From assembly GCA_028290245.1 (NCBI GenBank), contig JAQGKG010000367.1, positions 1-13,125 on the forward strand: 13,125 bases of DNA, written 5' to 3'. Shown piece by piece: positions 1 through 5,788 of the stretch. Under the pieces are notes generated by a model that saw nothing but the letters and a program-made list of their open reading frames with translations, searched no databases and was not told the DNA's origin. This DNA is from Devosia sp. Its GTDB lineage: Bacteria; Pseudomonadota; Alphaproteobacteria; Rhizobiales; Devosiaceae. How positions within the stretch are numbered: position 1 is the stretch's first letter; each line of letters opens with the position of its first letter. Both the position numbers and the translations under genes were made by a program.

Positions 1-912
1 TTGCGCGATCATGGGCAACACCAGCAGATAGCGATGGTAGCGGCCTTCCTCGCCCAGGTCATAGGATTTGGCGAAGGTCAGGCGATCCATCAGCTTGGCG
101 GTGAATTCGGCTGAGGTAATGCTGGCCAAGATGAACAGCACGATGCCGGTCACCACAAGGCCGCCAACAATCAGCATCAGCCGCTTCGGGTGTCCCCGAT
201 TATGGAAGAAAACGTAAGCCAGCAGGCAGAACAGTGACGCAACCACGGCAATGCGCGAGAAGGAAAGCAGGATGCCCAGCAGCACGATTGCCAGCGCTCC
301 GCTAAGCAGTATCTTGCTGCCCTTGCCGCGCGACAGGAAGTAGGCGCAGAACACCACGGCCGGTATTAAAAACGAGCCATACATATTGGGATCGTCGATC
401 AGGCCTTTGGCGCGCCCGTCCCAGGTCAGCAACTCAATCTGGGTCAGAAACCCAATAGTGCCGAGGATCGCGGCGATGACACAGGAGAAGATGTAGACCC
501 GCATGAAGGTCTCGAAGTTTCGCTGGCTCCAGCTCATGGAGACGATGGCGCCGATCACGCCGATCGAAATGGCAAAGGTCTTGGCCAGCAGTTCGAAGGC
601 GACAAATTCCTCGGAGATATGCGGAAACGACGCGAGGCAGTAGGAAACCACCCACGCCAGTAGAAGCAGGGTGAGCATGATAGCGCGCCGCGTCACCTGC
701 TGCTTGTTGAACAGCGTCATGTGAATAAGCGTGATCAGGAACGAGCCAATGAACAGCATGTCGACAGGTGACGGCCGCATCAGCGTGTAGTTCATGGCAA
801 GAACGCCGACCAGGAACACCGCGTTGCGCGTCGAGAAAATGGCGAACTGCAGGCCATCGAGGCTAACCCCGACCGGGTGCGTTCCATTGCTTCTATCGGC
901 GGTCATGCTCAT
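1..912 (-). CDS. O-antigen ligase / Wzy-like EPS polymerase, 3' end cut by window edge
   Basis: Inner-membrane protein of the O-antigen ligase/polymerase superfamily (Wzy_C type), expected to join lipid-linked EPS repeat units at the periplasmic face, or to ligate them. The visible 304 residues contain about eight hydrophobic helices. Family-like segments are GRAKGLIDDPNMYGSFL at about 166-182, SFSR at 217-220 just after a helix, and GEEGRYHRY at 287-295, which matches the start of the large periplasmic loop carrying the R/H residues needed for glycosyl transfer. The remaining helices lie left of the window. I chose the ATG at 912 because it overlaps the TGA of the preceding gene as ATGA; an in-frame ATG at 906 is the alternative. 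Fifth visible gene of the leftward EPS operon. Polymerase versus ligase cannot be separated from sequence; the EPS context favours polymerase. Confidence 0.85.
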   Translation of the reverse strand, partial: MSMTADRSNGTHPVGVSLDGLQFAIFSTRNAVFLVGVLAMNYTLMRPSPVDMLFIGSFLITLIHMTLFNKQQVTRRAIMLTLLLLAWVVSYCLASFPHISEEFVAFELLAKTFAISIGVIGAIVSMSWSQRNFETFMRVYIFSCVIAAILGTIGFLTQIELLTWDGRAKGLIDDPNMYGSFLIPAVVFCAYFLSRGKGSKILLSGALAIVLLGILLSFSRIAVVASLFCLLAYVFFHNRGHPKRLMLIVGGLVVTGIVLFILASITSAEFTAKLMDRLTFAKSYDLGEEGRYHRYLLVLPMIAQ

Positions 913-2363
913 GGCGTCGGCGTCAGTCCAAAGCCAAGCAGAAATTCCATGTCGCCAGGCCCCTCGCAATCGGGCGCGCTGGAGGCAAAATGCGTCTGCG
1001 CCTGCTGATTGACGCAGCGATATACCGGCACTGCATCCGGCTGGGCATCGGCAAACAGCCAGCCAGCGGTGCGCTCGCGCTCATATCCTGCGGCTTCACA
1101 GCTTCCGTCTTGGGCGATCATCTGATCGAGATGCCCGGACCAGTTGCTGGAGCATTCGGCAAATTTGACGCTCGCAATGCCTTCAGGCGCGCGCGTCAGC
1201 ATGTAGGCGACAGTTTTATCCCGGCGGTAGGCCTGCCGGTCGCCGGTCAGCGGCCCGGTCGAGGTGACGTAGATTTGCTGCGACGGATCAGACCAGCGCG
1301 TCAGCGCCATCCCGGCCTGAACGGGCAGGGGCGTGTCCTGCACAGTCAACGAGACCTCGTGGAACACCAGATAGCGGCTTTCAAAACCCTTGCCGGGCGG
1401 CACATAAATGTAGGCCAGCAGGAAATCCTGATCGACGGCGTTGCTGCCGTTGTCCGGATTGAGGATGGTCCCATAAGCGATCAGGTCGGTGTCCCCCGGC
1501 CGGTCCCAGTTGGAGCCGTCGATGGTGAGCAGCGGCTCGTCGAGGTCAACGAAGGATACCTTGTCCGCCGACAGTGACAGTCGCAGGCCGGCAAACCATG
1601 GGTCGGTCGCCACGGCGGCCACCCAGCCTTCGTTCAACATGTAGCCGGCGCCGGGCCCCAGAAAGCCGATGGCCGTCGCCTTGCCGCCAAGACCCGGTTC
1701 CGTCCAGCCGCCCTCGTAGTATTTGTGCCAGTTCGTCGGCTCGCCTAGCGGCGCTCGCGCGACAATGGTCTGCCAGTCGGAATTGCGCAGGCAATAGGCG
1801 TAGAGATAGCCGTCCATTCCATCGACCATCGAGCAGTCACCCTCGCCGGTGATCCTGTCGGGCTGCAGCGTATCGGTGCCGGTGATAACTGTTTGCGGCT
1901 CGGTCCAGCTCAGGCCGTCATCGCGGGAAGTGGCGATGGCCATCGACTTGCCGGTGCGGCCCACTTCATAGTCGCAGTCGCGTTCCTGATGGACGAGGCC
2001 AATCACCTCGTCGTCAGATCGTGTGGTGGAGGTCAGCCAGCGCCCGCAGTCGCTGATGCTTCCGGCCGCGCCACCCTGCAAAACAGCGCGACGCTCGCCG
2101 CGCATGTCCCAGATCGTGGGGCCGTCGATGGCGTAGGTGGCACCATTGGCGCTGAAACCGCGGAACGATCCGTCGGCCAGTTTCAGGGCAGTGAAGTTTG
2201 CGTCCAGCTCATCAGGGAAAGGTCCGCGAATGACCACCGGGGATCCAACCCGCACCCGCAGGCAGTCCACGCAGATATCGCTAGCGGCCTGTGCCCACCC
2301 TGCCGCCATGCCCAAGGCGGCCGTGGCAATAAAGCCTGCAGCAAAGAGGGGCGCGGCTTTCAT
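909..2363 (-). CDS. Secreted beta-propeller-like protein with DUF5648-like C-terminus, in EPS operon
   Basis: A 484-residue exported protein of unproven function. Residues 1-26 are a Sec signal peptide ending in an A-x-A-type site (WAQA). The mature part has ten cysteines, an even number that suits disulfides outside the cytoplasm. An Asp-box-like motif (SRDDGLSW, 146-153) and the segment GEGDCSMVDGMDGYLYAYC (173-191) recall five-bladed propeller glycosidases or sialidase-like BNR proteins. The last 50 residues (VPVYRC, then THFAS, CEG and LLGF) resemble the DUF5648 repeat found on secreted hydrolases and lectin-like proteins. The start is placed at the ATG at 2363, which shares one base with the upstream stop (TGATG) and exposes the signal peptide; an upstream in-frame start at 2438 would bury it. 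Its place between the initiating transferase and the polymerase suggests EPS processing, binding or cleavage. Enzyme activity is inference. Confidence 0.8.
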   Translation of the reverse strand: MKAAPLFAAGFIATAALGMAAGWAQAASDICVDCLRVRVGSPVVIRGPFPDELDANFTALKLADGSFRGFSANGATYAIDGPTIWDMRGERRAVLQGGAAGSISDCGRWLTSTTRSDDEVIGLVHQERDCDYEVGRTGKSMAIATSRDDGLSWTEPQTVITGTDTLQPDRITGEGDCSMVDGMDGYLYAYCLRNSDWQTIVARAPLGEPTNWHKYYEGGWTEPGLGGKATAIGFLGPGAGYMLNEGWVAAVATDPWFAGLRLSLSADKVSFVDLDEPLLTIDGSNWDRPGDTDLIAYGTILNPDNGSNAVDQDFLLAYIYVPPGKGFESRYLVFHEVSLTVQDTPLPVQAGMALTRWSDPSQQIYVTSTGPLTGDRQAYRRDKTVAYMLTRAPEGIASVKFAECSSNWSGHLDQMIAQDGSCEAAGYERERTAGWLFADAQPDAVPVYRCVNQQAQTHFASSAPDCEGPGDMEFLLGFGLTPTP

Positions 2364-3883
2364 CAGTAGGCGTTTTCCGAGTCGAACAGCCGGATAGGCG
2401 TCATCGCGAGGATGTAAACGTCGAACCAGATCGACCAATGCTCGATATAATACAGGTCGTGGTTCACCCGGTTCATGATCTTGTCGATCGTGTCCGTCTC
2501 ACCGCGCCAGCCATTGATTTGAGCCCAGCCGGTCATGCCGGGTTTGACGCGATGGCGGGCAAAATAGCCTTCGACAGCTTCGTAATACAGCTGGTTGTCG
2601 GCTTTGGCCTGCAGTGCATGCGGACGCGGCCCGACGATGGACAGCTCGCCCTTGAGCACGTTGAATAGTTGCGGCAGCTCGTCGATCGAGGTGCGGCGGA
2701 TGAACTTGCCGACCTTGGTGACGCGCGGATCGTCCTTGGTCACCAGCTTGGTGGCAGCTTCGTCCAGCATGTCGGTCCGCATCGAGCGGAACTTATAAAT
2801 CTTGATCAGCTCGTTATTAAAGCCATGCCGGTTCTGTCGGAAGAACACCGGGCCACGGCTCTCGAGTTTGATGGCAATCGCCGTAGCAACCATGATTGGC
2901 GACAGCAGGATCAGCGCCGTCAGCGCCACGATCTTGTCGAACACCCACTTGAAGACTAGGTTCCAATCCGAGATCGGACGGTCGGCCATGTCGAACACGG
3001 CAATGTCGCCAACATAGGAATAGGCCTTGTTGGTGAACTTAAGCTTGCTCATGTGGGCCGACAGACGGATATCGACCGGCAGCACCCACAGCTGGGTCAG
3101 CATGTCGAGCACGCGCTTCTCGGCCGACAGCGGCATCGACACTATGACCAGATCGACCTGTGTACGACGCGCAAACTCGATCAGGTCGACCACCTTGCCC
3201 AGCTTGGGATAGCCGGCGACGGTCTCGGGTGAACGGTCATCAATGCGGTCATCGAACAGGCCGAGCAATTGGATGTCATGGCTGGCGCTGGCGCGGATTT
3301 GCTCGATCAGGTTTTCCGCATCCTTGCCGCCGCCGACAACCACGGTGCGACGACGTAAGCGGCCCTGAGCGGTCCAGCGCTGCACTAAAGCGCGCAGGGC
3401 GAGCCGGTAAGCCACCAGCAGGACGGCACCACCGACAAACCAGCTGACCAGCCAGACGCGCGAAACATTATCGCCGGCTTTGAGCAGGAACAGCCCGACC
3501 GTGAGTATGGTCATCACCACCGTCCAGGCGACGAGCACCTGGCCAAGCTGCGTGAAAACCATGCGATATGCGGCTATGCGATGCGCCCGCACGGCGTTGA
3601 ACAGCACGTTGGCTAGAAGGCACGAAGCGAGGATAACCGGGACATAAAAGGCCGGGTGGCCTATCTCGACGTAAAACTCGTAGATGCCGTAGCCGAGCAG
3701 GCCGAGCAGCGCGGCTTCGACGACTTGGGCGACGCCCGCAACCACCGCGCCGGAAATCCTGCGCTCGACGGGAGCGGCAATGATGGCTTCGGCTTGGGGC
3801 AACAGTTGCCGCCCGGATTCGCCGGCAGCAGTCTGCTTGGATACGTGATCCAGCACAGCCTGATTGGGGTCTACTCGATACAT
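2363..3883 (-). CDS. WcaJ-type undecaprenyl-phosphate glucose (hexose-1-P) phosphotransferase
   Basis: A 506-residue polyprenyl phosphate hexose-1-phosphate transferase (PHPT) that should start EPS repeat-unit synthesis by moving a sugar phosphate from a UDP-sugar to undecaprenyl phosphate. Four N-terminal helices lie at about 46-71, 77-97, 113-134 and 143-166. A Rossmann-like CoA-binding-type domain follows, with VVVGGGKDAE at 181-190. The catalytic bacterial sugar transferase domain runs from 315 to 506: a re-entrant helix with P329, PVFFRQNRHG (345-354), the Asp-Glu pair in RTSIDELPQ (397-405), GPRP (418-421) and PGMTGWAQINGWRG (448-461). The start is the ATG at 3883, preceded by GGAAG at good spacing; an upstream ATG at 3916 lacks a comparable site. 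Sugar specificity (glucose or galactose) is not readable. It overlaps the secreted-protein gene by one base. Confidence 0.95.
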   Translation of the reverse strand: MYRVDPNQAVLDHVSKQTAAGESGRQLLPQAEAIIAAPVERRISGAVVAGVAQVVEAALLGLLGYGIYEFYVEIGHPAFYVPVILASCLLANVLFNAVRAHRIAAYRMVFTQLGQVLVAWTVVMTILTVGLFLLKAGDNVSRVWLVSWFVGGAVLLVAYRLALRALVQRWTAQGRLRRRTVVVGGGKDAENLIEQIRASASHDIQLLGLFDDRIDDRSPETVAGYPKLGKVVDLIEFARRTQVDLVIVSMPLSAEKRVLDMLTQLWVLPVDIRLSAHMSKLKFTNKAYSYVGDIAVFDMADRPISDWNLVFKWVFDKIVALTALILLSPIMVATAIAIKLESRGPVFFRQNRHGFNNELIKIYKFRSMRTDMLDEAATKLVTKDDPRVTKVGKFIRRTSIDELPQLFNVLKGELSIVGPRPHALQAKADNQLYYEAVEGYFARHRVKPGMTGWAQINGWRGETDTIDKIMNRVNHDLYYIEHWSIWFDVYILAMTPIRLFDSENAY

Positions 3884-3936
3884 GGGACGCTTCCGGCAAG
3901 GAATTCTGCCGTTCATTGTGGCGCCAAGGGGTTTAA

Positions 3937-3957
3937 AGTCGGTGAAGTTGACCGACT
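3937..3957 (-). promoter_or_regulatory. Hairpin at the GT4 stop codon, between GT4 and WcaJ-type genes
   Basis: A perfect 7-bp inverted repeat, AGTCGGT and ACCGACT, with a 7-base loop. On the minus strand it begins inside the TAG stop of the glycosyltransferase gene and is followed by TTTAAAC. The only real gap (72 bases) in the otherwise overlapping leftward operon lies here. The short T-run makes it at best a weak terminator; attenuation or mRNA end protection, giving different levels of the downstream genes, is possible. This is inference from structure only. Confidence 0.4.
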
Positions 3958-5089
3958 AAGCTCTACCCAACACCGTCCGGTACAGCGCCTCGATCCCATC
4001 TGCCATGACCGACAGCGAGAATTTCTGCTCGATGTGCCGCAGACGTGTTTCCATCTCGGCGTGAGCCTGCTCGGGATTGTCGAGCGCCGCCTGCATCGCA
4101 TTCTGCAAAGCGACTACATCGCCACCCGGCACTAGGCTGCTCGCAGTCGGGCCGAAAATTTCGGGAATGCCGCCGACGTGCGTCGCAATCACCGGCAGCC
4201 GCGCGGCAGCAGCCTCCAGCACCACATACGGCAGCGACTCCGCGAGGGATGGCACGACAGCAATGCGGCCCTTGGCAAATGTTGGGCGTGCCGGTCGCGC
4301 GCCGAGCAGTGTAACCCGCTGTGTCAAACCGAGCTGGGCAATTCGCGCTTCGAGTTCAAGCCGGGCAGCGCCATCCCCGGCCATCACCAGCGTGGCGTGT
4401 TGACCGTCCGGCCGCGTCACGCCCACCAACGCTTCGATCAGGACGTGAATGCCCTTGAGCTCGCGCAACTCGCCGACAAAAACAAAATCGGCTGCGTCCC
4501 GCAAAGTGACGACCGGCACGAATTCCTCAGGCAATAGGCCATTGTGAATGACCTCTGTAGGGCAGGTGGGCGCGCCGATCAGTGCCGAATAGATGCCATG
4601 TGCGTAGGCGCTTTCGAAAATAATCGCGCCCGTTTGCGCCATCAACGCGCGTTCGAGTCGGTGAAAAATCCGGCCGGAGAGCGAACTGGTGGGAAAGTGC
4701 AGCACGCCGCCGTGGGGCGTATACAGCGCCACGGCTTTGCTGCCAGCAAGACGAGCCAAACGGGCGTAAAAACCGCCCTTGGCACCGTGGCCATGCATGA
4801 CTTGGATATCGAGCGAGCGTGCCAGCGTGCGCACCGCGAACGGCGTTATGAGATCACCGCCGCCCAGCCCCCGCGGCATCGCAAAGCGATGAATGCCCAA
4901 GGCCGCATGGGGCAACAGGTCGGTCAGCCGGCTCTCGGTCTGTGCATCGTTGGCCAAACTATCGACGACCAAGCCGACACTATGGCCACGGGCCGAAAGC
5001 TCGCGCGTCAGGTCCGCCACATGGCGGAACAGGCCGCCGACCGGCGCCCGCATCACCTGAAGGATGCGCAACCCCGGCCCGGCAGGCAC
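3956..5089 (-). CDS. GT4-family glycosyltransferase (EPS)
   Basis: A GT-B fold, retaining glycosyltransferase of family GT4, 377 residues, cytoplasmic or membrane-associated. It should add a sugar to the undecaprenyl-linked EPS intermediate. The N-terminal acceptor domain begins LRILQVMRAPVGGLFRH, with the glycine-rich loop near 18-20. The C-terminal donor domain has FVGELRELKG (204-213), VMAGDG (235-240) and the EX7E motif, E284 and E292 in SLAESLPYVVLEAAA. I place the start at a GTG at 5089, one base after the TAA of the export gene. Alternatives are a GTG at 5125, which would overlap that gene by 35 bases, and a TTG at 5071 that would begin MRILQV. No strong ribosome binding site decides between them, so translation is probably coupled. 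Donor and acceptor are unknown. Confidence 0.92.
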   Translation of the reverse strand: MPAGPGLRILQVMRAPVGGLFRHVADLTRELSARGHSVGLVVDSLANDAQTESRLTDLLPHAALGIHRFAMPRGLGGGDLITPFAVRTLARSLDIQVMHGHGAKGGFYARLARLAGSKAVALYTPHGGVLHFPTSSLSGRIFHRLERALMAQTGAIIFESAYAHGIYSALIGAPTCPTEVIHNGLLPEEFVPVVTLRDAADFVFVGELRELKGIHVLIEALVGVTRPDGQHATLVMAGDGAARLELEARIAQLGLTQRVTLLGARPARPTFAKGRIAVVPSLAESLPYVVLEAAAARLPVIATHVGGIPEIFGPTASSLVPGGDVVALQNAMQAALDNPEQAHAEMETRLRHIEQKFSLSVMADGIEALYRTVLGRA

Positions 5090-5090
5090 T

Positions 5091-5642
5091 TTAGAACCAG
5101 CGTTCGAGAATGACCACAGTATCACCCGGATAAAGCGGGAAATCCATGTCGACCGTACCCTTGACCATCTGGTCGCCCTGACGGCGATACACGACCGCCC
5201 GGTTACGATCTGCGGTGTCCGAGAAGCCGCCCGATGTGCTGATCGCGGAACGAACGGTCATGCCATAAACATATTGGAACTGGCCGGCATTCTTGATCTC
5301 GCCCTGGATGAAGAACGGCCGGTATTCGGCGACTTCCACAGCGACATCGGGATTGCGCATATAGCCATTGGCTAGCGCCGCAGCGACCCGTCCGGCGGCG
5401 ACCTTGGTGGTAGCGCCGCGGACCTGTACGGGCCCAACGAGCGGGAATGCAATCGCGCCACTATCATCTACGCGGTAGGTATTGCTGAGTTCGGCATCGC
5501 CATAAACGCTGACGCGCAGGGAATCGCCGGTGTCGAGCTGATACGGCCCCTTGGTCTCCACCAGATAGCTGGCAGGGCGTGTAGTGGCGCAGCCGGCAAG
5601 CGGCGGCAACAGGGCTAGGGCAAGTAGGGGTAACCAGCGCAT
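5091..5642 (-). CDS. Polysaccharide export outer-membrane lipoprotein (OPX, Wza/ExoF-like, short form)
   Basis: Outer-membrane/periplasmic component that should carry the finished EPS across the envelope, partnering the co-polymerase encoded divergently. The 183 residues start with a lipoprotein signal peptide; the lipobox LAGC puts the acylated cysteine at C18. The Poly_export domain covers about 33-105 (YQLDTGDSLRVSVYGD, then YMRNPDVAVEV) and one SLBB-like domain follows (FFIQGEIKNAGQFQYVYGMT, then SGGFSDTADR and YPGDTVVI). It is much shorter than E. coli Wza (about 380 residues) and lacks the C-terminal amphipathic helix that forms the Wza outer-membrane barrel, as is common for alphaproteobacterial OPX proteins. 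The ATG at 5642 gives a textbook signal peptide; a GTG at 5663 would add seven charged residues and is less likely. First gene of the leftward operon. Confidence 0.93.
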   Translation of the reverse strand: MRWLPLLALALLPPLAGCATTRPASYLVETKGPYQLDTGDSLRVSVYGDAELSNTYRVDDSGAIAFPLVGPVQVRGATTKVAAGRVAAALANGYMRNPDVAVEVAEYRPFFIQGEIKNAGQFQYVYGMTVRSAISTSGGFSDTADRNRAVVYRRQGDQMVKGTVDMDFPLYPGDTVVILERWF

Positions 5643-5788
5643 TCCACTCTCACGCACTTTCACAATGCCGCCACTCTCTCTTGTCTTGGTTAATAAAGCC
5701 CTTCGCGCCGTCCGCTAACTCTGCGGCGCGTTTACCAAATACTTACTACGCGGTGACAATAACTGAGGTGATAACCGAGGAAGCAAAA
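5643..5788. promoter_or_regulatory. Divergent control region of the two EPS operons, with inverted and direct repeats
   Basis: This 146-base gap separates the OPX start (minus) from the co-polymerase start (plus) and must hold promoters for both operons. It contains a perfect inverted repeat CGCGCCG (5704-5710) and CGGCGCG (5724-5730), spaced by 13 bases so that centres are 20 bases apart, about two helical turns. A tandem imperfect repeat ATAACTGAGG (5759-5768) and ATAACCGAGG (5771-5780) has a 12-base period; the second copy carries the ribosome binding site. Weak promoter-like hexamers TTTACC (5731-5736) and GACAAT (5755-5760) lie 18 bases apart on the plus strand. On the minus strand TTGTCA (5759-5754) and GGTAAA (5736-5731) lie 17 apart. 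The hexamers are tentative. Confidence 0.5.

Noticed and set aside
990..1577. Open frame of 195 codons on the plus strand opposite the secreted-protein gene
   Set aside because: It lies wholly antisense to a gene with signal peptide and operon coupling, shows no domain pattern, and is a usual by-product of GC-rich coding DNA.
2364..2438. Upstream start for the secreted protein at 2438
   Set aside because: It would add 25 residues (MVDLVRRLHPRDD and so on) before the signal peptide and overlap the WcaJ-type gene by 76 bases.
4544..5113. Open frame of 189 codons on the plus strand opposite the GT4 gene
   Set aside because: The opposite strand has clear GT4 motifs, while this frame is rich in R, H and Q with no recognisable fold.
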